Shown piece by piece: positions 7,829 through 17,860 of a stretch of 64,000 nucleotides of DNA (position 1 is the first letter of the stretch; each line of letters opens with the position of its first letter). The position numbers and the translations under genes were made by a program. Below the pieces are notes generated by a model. The model was not told the origin of the DNA. It saw nothing but the letters and a program-made list of their open reading frames with translations, and did not search any database. Source of the stretch: Bacteroidia bacterium (GTDB taxonomy: Bacteria > Bacteroidota > Bacteroidia > CAIKAF01); NCBI GenBank assembly GCA_030427255.1, contig JAUHWY010000012.1, positions 1 through 64,000 on the forward strand. Direction: 5' to 3'.

Positions 7829-9055
7829 TCATTTTAGGACTTGGATGGCGTCTTCTTTTTTGAATTTTACCAGCTGCATGCGCCACCAAGAAATGAGGAG
7901 TCCCACGGAGAAAACGGTAGCGAAAACGAGGGCTAAATCGCTGAAATAGACCACGACGGGGTAGGGTTCTCCGGCGGCGTTGAGGGGGTACCAGCCGGTG
8001 AGGGCTTGGAGGCCGACAACGGCCAACCCCAGCAACATTCCGGCGATGCATCCCAAAAAGGAAACGAGGGTTCCCAGCAAGGTAAAAATGCTGCGTAGCA
8101 TGCCGGCGTGAGCGCCAAGGGACCATAAAACCATCAGGTCTTTGCGCTTTTCGACCACCAAAAGCGTTTGCACACTCATAAGATTAAAGCTGGCAATGAG
8201 CATGATAAAAGCCACGATTAAAAAAACGGCCAGCTTTTCGGTGCGGAGGATTTTGTAGATAAGCGCATGTTGTTCCAGTCGGTTTTTTACGGTCCAATCC
8301 TCTCCTAGGAGTTGGATGATTTGTTCTTGAAGGGGGATGAGGTCGGCTCCGTTTTTTGGGTACAGGTAAATGGCGCTGATTTTTTTTCCGGATCCGGTGA
8401 GTTTTTGTGCCTCTTCCAGGTCAAGCAGGGCAAGGGTTTCGTTGCTTTCTTGAGGGACAAAAAAGATGCCGGAGGGTTTTAGGCTCAGGTCTCTAAAGGG
8501 TTGAAACAGGTCAATTCCACCGCTTTTTGGACAATACGCCACCAGCTGTTTAAAAGGTTCGCCAATGCGAATGCCGAGGGAGGTGGCGAGCCCTTGTCCA
8601 AGCAAGGTTTGTGCCGGGCCTTTGCTTTGCGGTTTTGGGAGGCTTCCGGAAATTAGCAGCGTATCTAAGGCCACTTGTTCCAAAAAAATGGGTTCAATGC
8701 CCTTGATTTGTCCCACCTTTTGTTGGGTTCCGTAGGTAAAGAGCACGCTTTCTTCGAGTACTCGGCTAAAACCTGCCAAATCCGGATGTTGGTTTAAGGC
8801 GGCTTCTTGCTCGGCGCTTAGTTCTTGGCGTTTGCCTTCGGCCGGTTGCACCAGTAAGGGAGGGTCGAGCAGGTCGAACATGCCAATGACCTTCCATTCG
8901 AGTCCGTTAAAGGCTGAGAGCAGAATAACCAGCGCTGCGGAAACCACCCCAATGGCCAGCATAGACAAGCCGGTAATTAAGTGAATGGCGTTTCTGCTCT
9001 TCTTAGAGAAAAGGTACCGCCAGGCCATACGTAGGGCAAAACGCCGGGTTCGCAT
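7829..9055 (-). CDS. ABC transporter permease, FtsX/LolE-like
   Basis: Inner-membrane protein of 408 residues with the layout of lipoprotein-releasing permeases: one N-terminal membrane helix (LSMLAIGVVSAALVILLSAF) after a basic MRTRRFALRMAWRYLFSKK start, a large periplasmic MacB_PCD-like region (about 50-260), then three membrane helices of the FtsX domain near the C-terminus. Members pair with LolD-type ATPases to extract lipoproteins from the inner membrane. No ATPase gene is adjacent, so the partner must be elsewhere. It is divergent from the MMPL exporter with about 100 bases between starts. Confidence 0.88.
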   Translation of the reverse strand: MRTRRFALRMAWRYLFSKKSRNAIHLITGLSMLAIGVVSAALVILLSAFNGLEWKVIGMFDLLDPPLLVQPAEGKRQELSAEQEAALNQHPDLAGFSRVLEESVLFTYGTQQKVGQIKGIEPIFLEQVALDTLLISGSLPKPQSKGPAQTLLGQGLATSLGIRIGEPFKQLVAYCPKSGGIDLFQPFRDLSLKPSGIFFVPQESNETLALLDLEEAQKLTGSGKKISAIYLYPKNGADLIPLQEQIIQLLGEDWTVKNRLEQHALIYKILRTEKLAVFLIVAFIMLIASFNLMSVQTLLVVEKRKDLMVLWSLGAHAGMLRSIFTLLGTLVSFLGCIAGMLLGLAVVGLQALTGWYPLNAAGEPYPVVVYFSDLALVFATVFSVGLLISWWRMQLVKFKKEDAIQVLK

Positions 9056-9107
9056 ACTGCAAATATGAGATATTTTGGTGGTAGGGTTTGGGGAATGGTT
9101 GGTATAT

Positions 9108-9138
9108 TTTGCCTAATTGCCCGTTGTATGTACCTTCG
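9108..9138 (+). promoter_or_regulatory. Promoter for the MMPL exporter
   Basis: TTTG (9108-9111), 19-base spacer, TACCTTCG (9131-9138): a near-perfect Bacteroidota -33/-7 promoter. The predicted transcript starts just before ATG 9155, which rules against the longer frame starting at 9065. Confidence 0.65.
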
Positions 9139-9154
9139 TTGCCACTCAAAAACG

Positions 9155-11476
9155 ATGTGGGCATCCATAGCATCTTTTATAATTCGGCAGCGGGTTTGGC
9201 TGTTTTTTGCGGTACTGCTCAGTACCGGGCTTATGGCCTTTTTTGCCAAAGACACCCGTATGAGCTATGCTCCGGGGCAGGTATTGCCTTCGGACGACAG
9301 CACTTGGATTGAATACCAAAACTTTCGTTCCACCTTTGGCGAAGAGGCCAATGCGGTGGTTATGGCGGTAGATCACCCCGATTTTTTTGATGCCGAGCAC
9401 TTGGCGCAATGGCAGCGTTTGGAGCGGAGTTTGCGAGAGGTAGAAAAGGTAGATTGGACCTTAAGTTTGCATTCGGCCATGGAGCTGAGGCGCAACGATA
9501 GCCTAAAGAACTTTGAGAGCCTGAGCTTGGATGGAAGCCGTTTGAGTAGGGCTATACTGGACAGTTTGCCTTTTTATGAATCGGTGTTGTGGGACAGTAG
9601 TCGACAAGTGTTTATGTTGTTTGCCGGCTTGGACGAGCAGGTGATTCATACCGAAGAGCGGGAGGGAGTGGTTTCGGACATGTTGGAGGTGATTGGCACC
9701 TATGAGCGCCAAAGCGGAAAAAACCTTCGGATTTCGGGCTTGCCATTCATACGAACCGAAACCATACGGCAGTCCAGCCGCGAAATTGTGTTGTTTATTT
9801 TATTGGCGGCCTTGGTTACTTCCTTGGTGCTTTGGTTTTTCTTTCGTTCCCTTACCTCCATTTTGGTTCCTTTGGCGGTGGTGGGCATGGGGGTGGTTTG
9901 GAGCTCGGCCATTATGGGTTTGCTGGGGTATTACATTACTTCGTTAACGGGCTTGATTCCTCCCCTATTGATTGTGATTGGCATTCCCAATGCGGTGTAT
10001 TTAATAAACAAATACCATCAGGAATATCAAATGCACCAGAACAAAATGAAGGCTTTGAGCCGGATGGTGTATAAATCGGGCAAGGCTATATTTCTAACCA
10101 ATTTAACTACGGCCACCGGATTTGGGACCTTGGTAATAACCAATGCCAACGTGTTGGTTGAGTTTGGCATTGTGGCTTTTTTAAGCATTCTGATACTCTT
10201 TGTGCTCTCTTTGGTTATGATACCGGTGTGTTTTAGCTTTTTGCCTCCTCCGGGCGGTGTGCAGTTGAAGCACTTAAAGCGTAAAGGGGCCGGCTTTTTA
10301 AACAAATGGCTGGTGGTAACAGCAGCCCGCCAACGCAAGTGGGTGTTTGGGTTTAGTGTGTTGGTGGCGGTGCTTGCTTTGGCCGGGGCGGTGCAGATTG
10401 AGCCCAGTGGAAAAATTTCTGACGACATTCCTAGGAATAGCCCTGTGTTTAAAGATTTGACCTTTTTTGAGCAGCATTTCGAAGGCGTTATGCCTTTTGA
10501 GGTGATGATAAACACGGGAAAGCCTAGGCGTGTTGAACGGGATAAAGACCTGTGGGAGCGCATTTCGGATTTGCAAGACAGCATGTGGGCGCGTCCGGGC
10601 ATTTCGCGTCCGGTGAGCATGGTGGAGCTGATAAAATATTCCAACCAGGCGCTCTATAAGGGAAGCCCGGATTTTTATGCCTTGCCCAACCAGCTGGACA
10701 TGGGTTTGTTGAGGTCTTACTTGAGCCGCAGTACCACCGGTCAAGATTCTTTGTTGAATATGTATGTGGACAGTACGCGGCAGTTTGTGCGGATTCGTGC
10801 CCGATTGGCCGATGTTGGAACCTACGAATTGAGCCATTTATCTTCGGATATAGGACAAGTAGCGGACGAGCTGTTTGAGGGCACGGATATGGAGGTAAGC
10901 TTTACCGGAGCATCGGTAGTGATGATGAAAGCCACCGATTATTTGGTGCGAAATTTATTTATGAGTCTGTTGGTGGCCATGACCTTGATAGCGGTATTGA
11001 TGTCGGTGATGTTTAAGTCGCCAAAAATGGTGCTTATTTCTTTAATTCCTAATCTGTTGCCGCTATTGTTTACGGCCGGGGCTATGGGTTGGTTGGGCAT
11101 TCCGCTTAAGGCATCTACCTCTTTAATCTTTAGTGTTGCTTTTGGGATTTCGGTGGACGATACCATTCACTTTTTGTCGAGGTATCGTCAGGAATTGTGG
11201 CACACCAAGGGGAACATTCGGGAGTCGGTCTACAGAGCCCTTGGCGAAACCGGTTTAAGTATGACTTATACCTCTATTATTCTTTTCTTTGGATTCTCCA
11301 TCTTTATGGCCTCGGAGTTTGGTGCTACGGTGGCTCTTGGTATGTTGGTGAGTTTAACCCTTTTGGTGGCTATGTTTACCAACCTTACCTTGTTGCCGGC
11401 CATGCTCATTGGATTTCAAAAGAAAGAGATAGACAAAAATTACGCAAAACACGGATCTTTAGAACCTGAAAAATAA
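9155..11476 (+). CDS. MMPL/RND-family transporter
   Basis: Inner-membrane protein of about 773 residues with two repeats of the RND layout: one membrane helix ([18 protein letters not shown]), a large periplasmic loop, then five to six helices, repeated once. The first helix block is at about residues 205-385 and the second near the C-terminus ([15 protein letters not shown], then [18 protein letters not shown]). The SVDDTIH sequence in a membrane segment is typical of proton-relay acidic residues in this family. Substrates are commonly hydrophobic (lipids, hopanoids). Start chosen from the promoter immediately upstream; an ATG at 9065 would put the promoter inside the gene. rfbA follows after 20 bases and may be co-transcribed. 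Confidence 0.9.
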   Translation: MWASIASFIIRQRVWLFFAVLLSTGLMAFFAKDTRMSYAPGQVLPSDDSTWIEYQNFRSTFGEEANAVVMAVDHPDFFDAEHLAQWQRLERSLREVEKVDWTLSLHSAMELRRNDSLKNFESLSLDGSRLSRAILDSLPFYESVLWDSSRQVFMLFAGLDEQVIHTEEREGVVSDMLEVIGTYERQSGKNLRISGLPFIRTETIRQSSREIVLFILLAALVTSLVLWFFFRSLTSILVPLAVVGMGVVWSSAIMGLLGYYITSLTGLIPPLLIVIGIPNAVYLINKYHQEYQMHQNKMKALSRMVYKSGKAIFLTNLTTATGFGTLVITNANVLVEFGIVAFLSILILFVLSLVMIPVCFSFLPPPGGVQLKHLKRKGAGFLNKWLVVTAARQRKWVFGFSVLVAVLALAGAVQIEPSGKISDDIPRNSPVFKDLTFFEQHFEGVMPFEVMINTGKPRRVERDKDLWERISDLQDSMWARPGISRPVSMVELIKYSNQALYKGSPDFYALPNQLDMGLLRSYLSRSTTGQDSLLNMYVDSTRQFVRIRARLADVGTYELSHLSSDIGQVADELFEGTDMEVSFTGASVVMMKATDYLVRNLFMSLLVAMTLIAVLMSVMFKSPKMVLISLIPNLLPLLFTAGAMGWLGIPLKASTSLIFSVAFGISVDDTIHFLSRYRQELWHTKGNIRESVYRALGETGLSMTYTSIILFFGFSIFMASEFGATVALGMLVSLTLLVAMFTNLTLLPAMLIGFQKKEIDKNYAKHGSLEPEK

Positions 11477-11496
11477 AACCAAAACCCACCTACGAT

Positions 11497-12366
11497 ATGA
11501 AAGGCATTATATTGGCCGGAGGTTCCGGAACACGGCTTTACCCCATTACTTTAGGCATTTCCAAGCAATTGATGCCGGTGTACGACAAGCCCATGATTTA
11601 TTATCCCCTGTCTGTGCTTATGATGGCCGGAATTCGGGATATTCTAATCATTTCAACTCCGGAAGACCAAGCAGGCTTTAAGCGTTTGTTAGGCGATGGT
11701 TCTCGCTTGGGTTGCCGTTTTGAATTTGAGGTACAAGAAGTCCCCAACGGCTTGGCGCAAGCCTTTGTAATTGGCAAATCTTTTATAGGAAATGACCCGG
11801 TGGCCTTGGTGTTGGGCGATAATATATTTTATGGTAGCGGCTTAGGTCGCCAGCTGGCCAACTTGGAGAACCCCGATGGAGGTACCGTATTTGCCTATCA
11901 CGTTACCGACCCCCACCGCTATGGTGTGGTAGATTTTGACGAAAACGGAAAGGTACTTTCCTTGGAAGAGAAGCCCGAGCATCCCAAAAGTAATTTTGCG
12001 GTTCCCGGCCTATACTTTTACAGCAACGATGTGATTTCTATTGCCGAGCATTTAAAGCCAAGTGCCCGAGGCGAATATGAGATTACCGATGTAAACAAGG
12101 AGTATTTGAAGCAAGGACGCCTCAAGGTGCAGATTTTGGAGCGAGGAACTGCTTGGCTGGACACAGGCACTTTCCCTTCGCTCATGCAGGCTTCGCAATT
12201 TGTGCAGGTTATTGAAGAACGTCAAGGCCTTAAAGTGGGCTGCATAGAAGAAATTGCTTGGAGAAAAGGCTTTATTAACAATGAACAATTGATGGAAATA
12301 GCCCGACCTTTGGAAAAATCGGGTTATGGAACCTATTTAATGAACTTACGTAAGCACAACTTTTGA
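11497..12366 (+). CDS. rfbA: Glucose-1-phosphate thymidylyltransferase
   Basis: RfbA/RmlA joins glucose-1-phosphate and dTTP to give dTDP-glucose, the first step towards dTDP-rhamnose and related sugars of surface polysaccharides. The 289 residues are the normal length. The nucleotide-binding start [16 protein letters not shown] and the sequence [17 protein letters not shown] are diagnostic, as are the later EEKP and WLDTGT motifs. The epimerase gene starts five bases after the stop, so the two form an operon. The usual rfbB, rfbC and rfbD genes are absent from the window. Confidence 0.97.
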   Translation: MKGIILAGGSGTRLYPITLGISKQLMPVYDKPMIYYPLSVLMMAGIRDILIISTPEDQAGFKRLLGDGSRLGCRFEFEVQEVPNGLAQAFVIGKSFIGNDPVALVLGDNIFYGSGLGRQLANLENPDGGTVFAYHVTDPHRYGVVDFDENGKVLSLEEKPEHPKSNFAVPGLYFYSNDVISIAEHLKPSARGEYEITDVNKEYLKQGRLKVQILERGTAWLDTGTFPSLMQASQFVQVIEERQGLKVGCIEEIAWRKGFINNEQLMEIARPLEKSGYGTYLMNLRKHNF

Positions 12367-12370
12367 GCGC

Positions 12371-13306
12371 ATGAGCAAGCATATTTTACTCACCGGAGGG
12401 GCCGGTTTTGTTGGAGCCAACATGGCCGAGCGATTGGCCCAAAACCCCGAACATCAAGTGGTGGTGGTTGATAATTTCAGGACCGGGGAGCCGGCCAAGC
12501 TACCCAATCCGGAGCAGTACCCCAACGTTCGTTTCATTAAGTGCGATGTAAATGTATTTGAAGACATCAGCAGCATTTTTTATGCCTTTAAGTTCGATTA
12601 TGTGTTTCACTATGCCGCCTTGGTTGGGGTTAAGCGCACATTGGCCAATCCGGTTTCGGTGTTGAACGATATTCATGGCATTGAAAACATCCTAAAACTT
12701 TCCAAGAACACCGGAGTAAAACGGGTGTTTTTCAGTTCTTCTTCGGAGGTATATGGTGAGCCGGTGGAGTTCCCTCAAAATGAGCGCACTACTCCTCTAA
12801 ACTCACGCTTGCCTTATGCCGTGGTTAAAAATATTGGCGAATCTTTTCTCCGCAGTTATTACCAAGAATATGGCTTGGAATACACCATTTTTAGGTTTTT
12901 CAATACCTATGGTCCAAAACAAAGCCGTGATTTCGTCGTTAGCCGTTTTATGCATTTGGCTTTAGAGGGCAAGCCCCTCACCATTTATGGCGACGGACAG
13001 CAAACGCGCACTTTTTGTTTCATTAAAGACAATGTAGACGCTTGCTATACTGCCTTCGAAAAAGACATGTTCATCAACGATGTGGTGAATGTGGGTGGAA
13101 ACATTGAGGTCACCATTAAGGAATTGGCAGAAGTCATTATTGATGTGACCCAATCTTCTTCTACCCTGCAACATTTGCCGCCATTGCCGGAAGGCGATAT
13201 GACCCGCCGTTTGCCGGATACCACCAAAATGGATCAGTTGCTGCAAAGGCCCCGCATTAAACTTCAGGAAGGACTCAAAACGCTGCTGGAAAGCAAGTCC
13301 TTTTAA
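12371..13306 (+). CDS. NAD-dependent nucleotide-sugar epimerase/dehydratase
   Basis: Extended short-chain dehydrogenase of 311 residues. The Rossmann motif GGAGFVG is at 9-15, the catalytic YxxxK is Tyr149 to Lys153 (YAVVKNIGE), and SSSSEVYG supplies the upstream Ser. FRFFNTYGP and GDGQQTRTF are typical of the UDP-glucose epimerase, UDP-glucuronate decarboxylase and dTDP-glucose dehydratase group. The exact reaction cannot be decided from sequence. Placement right after rfbA suggests a dTDP- or UDP-sugar for cell-surface glycans, possibly the A-LPS that anchors T9SS cargo. Confidence 0.9.
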   Translation: MSKHILLTGGAGFVGANMAERLAQNPEHQVVVVDNFRTGEPAKLPNPEQYPNVRFIKCDVNVFEDISSIFYAFKFDYVFHYAALVGVKRTLANPVSVLNDIHGIENILKLSKNTGVKRVFFSSSSEVYGEPVEFPQNERTTPLNSRLPYAVVKNIGESFLRSYYQEYGLEYTIFRFFNTYGPKQSRDFVVSRFMHLALEGKPLTIYGDGQQTRTFCFIKDNVDACYTAFEKDMFINDVVNVGGNIEVTIKELAEVIIDVTQSSSTLQHLPPLPEGDMTRRLPDTTKMDQLLQRPRIKLQEGLKTLLESKSF

Positions 13307-13311
13307 CGCCT

Positions 13312-14346
13312 ATGAGTACTCGCCTGCCTCTTTTTATAGCCTTTTGTTTTGCCTTTTGTCTCAAGGCTCAACAACTCCCCCTCGAACAAGTCCCCGCTGG
13401 AACTTGGAGGAGTGCGGAGGCTCTGGCTCAAAAGGCAGGACAGCGTACCTTTAATTTGGCCGGTTTACACTCCGGGTTCCTTCGTTTTTGGTCTATTGGA
13501 CAGCAAGCGGCTCCCGGCGACTCGGCTTTAGCCTACATTACCGCAGCTTTTGACACCCTTTCCGATGGCATCCAAGGCTATGTGCCTGCTCAGGAGGGGG
13601 CACTGGAACTCGATTCGGTGGGCTGGCTCCTAAGGCACCAAAACCTCTCAGGGCAAAGCAACCGATTGGTTTGTGAACTTATTATGTTGGATACTTCCGG
13701 ATTTCCGGGAACGCAGCTTTTGACAGCGGACACAATCAGCACCAACCAGAGCTTAAGCGGCACCCAGGCCCAGCGTATTTGGTTCAAAATGCCTTACCGC
13801 ATTGGCCCGGACACTTCCATTGGCCTTCGCTTGCGCTTTGTAAACCTGGGTTCCGGCGATAGCCTTTGGGTGGCCAATCTGCATCCCATAAAAGACACTT
13901 GCCAAGGCCAAATTCAAGCGCTAAACAACGATTTTTATCCACAATCTTTTGGGTATTGGTTGGGGTATCAATTGGAATTGCCCAGCCCTTCGGGCGGAGA
14001 TTTTTATGCCGATTGCAACGGAAATGGCGTTTTTGACAGCCTGGTGGATGGCCAAAGCCCCATTCAATTGTGGGATGTGAGCCTAAGCATGCGCGCCTCT
14101 TATTTTATCGGATTGGCAGATGCCTTAACGGACAATCAAGCCCCTCTTTTCTGGCCTAATCCGGTGGAAACAGACCTGCACATGCATCCGCAAACCGAAA
14201 TAGTGCATCTATGGGATATGCAGGGACGCTTGTTGCTGAAAGGCCAGGGCAACTACATGTCATTGCTAGGCATTCCTTCAGGAACCTATGTGTTGCAGCT
14301 CCGCGTGGCGGGGCAAAGCCATAAAAAACTGCTCATTAAATTATGA
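13312..14346 (+). CDS. T9SS type A sorting-domain protein (secreted, unknown)
   Basis: Secreted protein of 344 residues. The signal peptide (PLFIAFCFAFCLKAQ) is followed by a beta-rich body of unknown fold; the last 60 to 70 residues are a type A sorting domain (FWPNPVETDLHM, then IVHLWDMQGRLLLKG, then IPSGTYVLQLRV and a basic end KKLLIKL). This domain directs export through SprA and surface attachment. It starts five bases after the epimerase gene, and its last codon overlaps the next gene's ATG by four bases (ATGA type). Confidence 0.85.
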   Translation: MSTRLPLFIAFCFAFCLKAQQLPLEQVPAGTWRSAEALAQKAGQRTFNLAGLHSGFLRFWSIGQQAAPGDSALAYITAAFDTLSDGIQGYVPAQEGALELDSVGWLLRHQNLSGQSNRLVCELIMLDTSGFPGTQLLTADTISTNQSLSGTQAQRIWFKMPYRIGPDTSIGLRLRFVNLGSGDSLWVANLHPIKDTCQGQIQALNNDFYPQSFGYWLGYQLELPSPSGGDFYADCNGNGVFDSLVDGQSPIQLWDVSLSMRASYFIGLADALTDNQAPLFWPNPVETDLHMHPQTEIVHLWDMQGRLLLKGQGNYMSLLGIPSGTYVLQLRVAGQSHKKLLIKL

Positions 14347-15308
14347 CGCGAATTATACTTTTTCTCTTAGGATTGGCTTGCTTTCAAGGCCTATGGGCAC
14401 AACAGAGCCCCAAAACAGCCCTTCCCACTCCATTTAAAGGTCAGGTAGGACAGGGGCCAAGCTTTAAGGCCGTAACGGACACCTTGCATGCAGACTTTTT
14501 GGAAGATCAAATCACCTTGTATGCCGCACCCAACGGTGGCTTTTTGTCCGGAACCAGCGGTTATGGCGAATACGCCAAAGTACAGGAGTTTAAGGTGGAC
14601 TCCGCCATTGGGGTGAGTGGTTTTTTGTTTTGGTTTGCCTATAAGGCCCAAAACTCGCTTCCCGAGGACAGCAGCCGCCTTGTTTTGGCTTGGTACGATT
14701 GCGATACGGCCGGTACCGTAGTAGACAGCAATCGGCTGTTTCCCAATCAACTTTTAGCGGCCGACACCTTGTTTTTGAGCGATGTGGATACCTCTTCTGC
14801 CTTTGATGCCAGCGTGTATTTGTGGGAACCTGAGGCCGACATTGCCATCCGTAATTTTGCGGCAGGAATCGTATTGGATTTGGTGCATTCCAGCGATACC
14901 ATTGCCCTATGGAGCAGCACCGACGGCGACCCCAACCGCCCAAAAACGGCCTGGGAACAGTATCAAGGGGAATGGACGCCCATTTACCACAACTGGGGCG
15001 TGGACGTAGGCCTAAGCGTTTTGGCTTTGGTGGACCGCTTTGCCGGACTTGAGGCCTCACCCAAGCTATCGGTACGCATGGGGCCGAATCCGGCCGTAAA
15101 CCATGTGGATTTGAAATTGAAGCAAGCCCTAAAGCAACCCAAGGTTACTTTGTTGGATGGGCAAGGACGCATGGTGCATAGCTTTGATGGCTTAGCTTCG
15201 GGTAATGCGTTTCGCTTGGACCTTTCGTCCGTGGCAAAGGGCTCTTATATTTTATTGATTTTTGAGGGAAGCACCCCCATTCACGCGGGCCGTTTGGTGA
15301 AGCAGTAA
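14343..15308 (+). CDS. T9SS type A sorting-domain protein, paralogue-like neighbour
   Basis: This secreted protein has 321 residues. The signal peptide LFLLGLACFQGLWAQ is clear and the C-terminal sorting domain is recognisable (GPNPAVNHVDLKL, VTLLDGQGRMVHSF, KGSYILLIFE, RLVKQ). The body resembles that of the preceding gene in overall layout, with several S/D-rich strands and a 'GFLFWFAYKAQNS' patch, suggesting an old duplication, although I could not align them in full. The start overlaps the previous stop. Function unknown; the pair probably forms one surface complex or has related binding roles. Confidence 0.83.
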   Translation: MTRIILFLLGLACFQGLWAQQSPKTALPTPFKGQVGQGPSFKAVTDTLHADFLEDQITLYAAPNGGFLSGTSGYGEYAKVQEFKVDSAIGVSGFLFWFAYKAQNSLPEDSSRLVLAWYDCDTAGTVVDSNRLFPNQLLAADTLFLSDVDTSSAFDASVYLWEPEADIAIRNFAAGIVLDLVHSSDTIALWSSTDGDPNRPKTAWEQYQGEWTPIYHNWGVDVGLSVLALVDRFAGLEASPKLSVRMGPNPAVNHVDLKLKQALKQPKVTLLDGQGRMVHSFDGLASGNAFRLDLSSVAKGSYILLIFEGSTPIHAGRLVKQ

Positions 15309-15351
15309 GCCGGCTTAGGCAATCTTAGATGTACCGACCCATCGAGGTAAG

Positions 15352-15729
15352 TTATCGCAGACCGAAAGGAAAGAGATCCGTGAAGAAGGGGAATGGGCGA
15401 ATGCTCAGAGGTCTTAAAGCATTGGATTGCTCCACGGTAACGGACCAAATGGCACCTCCAACCAAGGGTTGCGCAGCAGGAAAATACATATCGCTCACCT
15501 GAATACCGGGATATTTTTTAATGGAGGAAGTATATGATTTGGGTAGAATCATGGCCGGCCTATCGTTCCAAACCTTAGGTACTTGCAGGGTGGAATGCTT
15601 GGAAAAGTAATTGGCGTTTCGGTACACTTGGGGGTAGCGGCTGTCGGGCCCCAAAGGAACGGGTGCCTGCGCGCTCAGACCAAGCGAGACCAAGCAAAAA
15701 AGCATTACCAGTTGCATGCGCAAATCCAT
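15352..15729 (-). CDS. Small secreted hypothetical protein
   Basis: This protein has 125 residues. A signal peptide MQLVMLFCLVSLGLSAQ follows a short MDLR lead, and the mature part is about 100 residues rich in Pro, Ser and Tyr with no recognisable domain. It is convergent with the T9SS cargo gene upstream (43 bases between stops). The real start may be Met5. I do not recognise the family. Confidence 0.6.
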   Translation of the reverse strand: MDLRMQLVMLFCLVSLGLSAQAPVPLGPDSRYPQVYRNANYFSKHSTLQVPKVWNDRPAMILPKSYTSSIKKYPGIQVSDMYFPAAQPLVGGAIWSVTVEQSNALRPLSIRPFPFFTDLFPFGLR

Positions 15730-15806
15730 AAAACAAATATACGAAAAATTAGTGGAATTTGAACTAGGGTTTGAGTTGTAGGGTGTTTGAGCATTGGGCT
15801 AAGGTA

Positions 15807-15982
15807 GGGCCCTCGCCCATAGTAAAATTAGGCTCCGTATCCGGCCACTGACTGTGGACTCCCTCCCGCCAAGCAAGCCGCCCTAAGGCTGCGGTGGTTC
15901 CGCAAAGCTCCACCTCCTCGCCCAAGGGCGGCTAGCTTGGCGGAGCGGGCGGTCCTCCGTTTGGGCCGGGGGGCGATATTCT
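15807..15982 (-). repeat. F3 hairpin element, copy a
   Basis: GC-rich palindromic element. Arms 15866-15883 and 15926-15943 are complementary at 17 of 18 positions. The core between them (CCTAAGGCTGCGGTGGTTCC, then CCTCCTCGCCCAAGG) and the outer ends (GGGCCCTCGCCCATAG at 15807-15822, and GGGCCGGGGGGC near 15963) recur in copies at 34069 and 44034, but the arm sequence does not. Confidence 0.75.
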
Positions 15983-16128
15983 TGGGCTGCTTAATTTTAG
16001 GGGGCTCTTCCTTTGTTGGTAATGAAAAAGTAGATGGCTTATACATTTCTTGTAACCATAGGTAAGTTACTTAAAGGCCAAATCATAAGAATAATAGCCC
16101 TGTCCACTTACAGCAAGTGGATGTTCAT

Positions 16129-16464
16129 TCATTCAATTATGTTTAATTCATCACAAAGTAAAAATACTTCCATCCATTTTTTTGATTTCCTCAAATATTC
16201 AATGCCCCACTCACCTGAACTTTGAAGTTGAATTACCTTTTCTCTAAGTTCAAGACTTTTATTCATCTTGCCTTTGCTAATTAAGCCATTCTCAAACAAT
16301 ATTTTAAGGTTGTCAATATGAAGAAAGGAATGAATTCCAATATCAAACTCTTCATAGATAATATATTCAATCGTCTCATCATCCGTGGTTAATAGATAAG
16401 TTCCACATTTATTAATGGTGTCATTATATAGCTCAAAACGCTCCCTTAATGTTGTCTCTTCCAT
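16129..16464 (-). CDS. Hypothetical small acidic protein (accessory island)
   Basis: Cytosolic-looking protein of 111 residues, mostly helical and acidic, with no signal peptide or membrane segment. The ATG at 16464 opens MEETTLRERFELYNDTI. The gene is AT-rich compared with the flanking core genes. It lies on the left edge of the repeat-punctuated island; repeat copy R1 begins 158 bases upstream of its start. Size, charge and context would suit an immunity or antitoxin-type protein, but this is inference only; I do not recognise the family. Confidence 0.62.
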   Translation of the reverse strand: MEETTLRERFELYNDTINKCGTYLLTTDDETIEYIIYEEFDIGIHSFLHIDNLKILFENGLISKGKMNKSLELREKVIQLQSSGEWGIEYLRKSKKWMEVFLLCDELNIIE

Positions 16465-16621
16465 ATTGATTACAATTTCAATGGTCTGAGTAGCTATATC
16501 TCTTTAAACGGCTTTAAAATCAATGCTGTTTTTTTTTGTTTGAAAATATGTGTGGAAGAACCTTTCCAAATAGATGAGCAAACCGCTAGAATTTTGGATT
16601 GAATATATAGTAATTCTGGCG

Positions 16622-16793
16622 GAACGCATACTCTAAGTTAATAAATTCTACCATAATTATAAGGCAATGGGCCGCAAACAGGCAAAGATTATGGGGCTCT
16701 CATTGGCAAACGTTTACAAGCGTTTACTAAACGACTTTGCTTTTAAAATCTGCGAAACTTGCCATGAGGGTGGGCATGGAGGGTTGAAAGGTT
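16622..16793. repeat. Island repeat R1
   Basis: First of three direct repeats beginning GAACGCATACTCTAAGTTAA and containing CAAACGTTTACAAGCGTTTA and GCCATGAGGGTGGGCATGGA. About 75 to 80 percent similar by eye to R2 (17692) and R3 (19528). It lies upstream of the minus-strand gene at 16129. Its tail 'ttttcaggaa ccctctaaacac' (about 16803-16830) recurs alone at about 18755-18780. Confidence 0.8.
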
Positions 16794-16851
16794 TTAGGCG
16801 GCATTTTCAGGAACCCTCTAAACACTTTTTTAGACACAACCCTTTTACTTT

Positions 16852-17523
16852 CTAATCTGTTGCCTCACATTCCTTTTCAATTATTAAAGACCATTTATAC
16901 CTAAGTAGATTGTACTCGATAAAATCTTTTACCCCCTTTTTACGTTCTACAATCTTAAAATCTTCCCTTGAAGTCCCAATACCAATATTAACGTCACAAG
17001 GGAAAATAGTGTAGGGGTCACCCGTTAACTCATCGTCAACCTCGGCTAAGGGTAATTGAAAATATATTGTTTTGAATCCAGGAACGAAAAGAGCACCGTT
17101 TTTGCTAGACAACTCATTAAGTTTATTCGATACATCTTCAATTCTAGAATCTCTTGCTAAATATTTCTTACTTTCCCTACTACAATCAATCCAAATTATA
17201 TCGTAATCGATAAAGGAGTTACACTGCCCAAAATAATAGAAACCTGAATCTTTAGGAATAGGAATCAATTGAAGCTTTCCATGAGAATAACTCATCCCCC
17301 TATCGCAAGGTTCGATTTCTGTATTTTCTCCAGCGCTTGATTTTCCTGAATCAAGTATTGCCAAACCATCTTTAGGAATCCCCATTGCAGAATCTAGTGT
17401 ACCATGAACAGCCCATAAACTATCAGGGTTTTCGTCCTTCAAACTTTGATATTGCCTATCTACTTGGGAGTTCCCACAAGAATAAAAAGTGAGTAATAGT
17501 AAAAATTTAGTGAGTGACCTCAT
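16852..17523 (-). CDS. Putative lipoprotein of unknown function
   Basis: This protein has 223 residues. MRSLTKFLLLLTFYSCGNS is a short lipoprotein signal with Cys16 as the probable lipidated residue. The mature part has scattered Cys and acidic residues (IEPCDRGMSY, FGQCNSFIDYDIIW) and a basic C-terminal segment (VERKKGVKDFIEYNLLRYKW). No family is recognised. AT-rich, and placed between island repeats R1 (downstream) and R2 (upstream), so probably part of the accessory cassette set. Confidence 0.7.
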   Translation of the reverse strand: MRSLTKFLLLLTFYSCGNSQVDRQYQSLKDENPDSLWAVHGTLDSAMGIPKDGLAILDSGKSSAGENTEIEPCDRGMSYSHGKLQLIPIPKDSGFYYFGQCNSFIDYDIIWIDCSRESKKYLARDSRIEDVSNKLNELSSKNGALFVPGFKTIYFQLPLAEVDDELTGDPYTIFPCDVNIGIGTSREDFKIVERKKGVKDFIEYNLLRYKWSLIIEKECEATD

Positions 17524-17570
17524 TTATTTTATATTTTCAAAATTTAAAAGGTTTCCACCGTGGAGGCGCA

Positions 17571-17860
17571 GGAGTTTTTGTGGACCATGATCATCACTTC
17601 GCAGCCGCTGGCTGAGGGGTCTGGGCGCACAGCACCGGAATCGGTCGGTGGACCTTGGCCCTGAGGGCTGGAATGTATGGAGGCTCGGGATGAACGCATA
17701 CTCTAAGTTAAGAAATTCTACCAAAATTACATGGCAGTGGCCGCAAACAGACAAAGGTGGTTAAGCTCTCATCGGTAAACGTTTACAAGCGTTTAATAAA
17801 CGACTGTGCTTTTGAAAAAGGCGAAATTTGCCATGAGGGTGGGCACGGAGGGCTGCACAG
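17571..17860. repeat. Island repeat R2 with 5' extension
   Basis: Core copy starts at 17692 (GAACGCATACTCTAAGTTAA) and runs to about 17860, with the perfect palindrome GTAAACGTTTAC. An upstream extension from about 17630 (GCACCGGAATCGG) is shared with R3 but not with R1. It sits just before the start of the lipoprotein gene on the minus strand. The minus strand carries TAATTTTG, a -7-like box, at the position corresponding to 17720-17727. Confidence 0.78.

Noticed and set aside
9065-9154. Longer N-terminus for the MMPL exporter
   Set aside because: A near-consensus promoter lies at 9108-9138, inside this extension, so translation from 9065 is unlikely.
16622-16793. Island repeats as an insertion sequence
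   Set aside because: No transposase frame, no terminal inverted repeats and no target duplications were visible.
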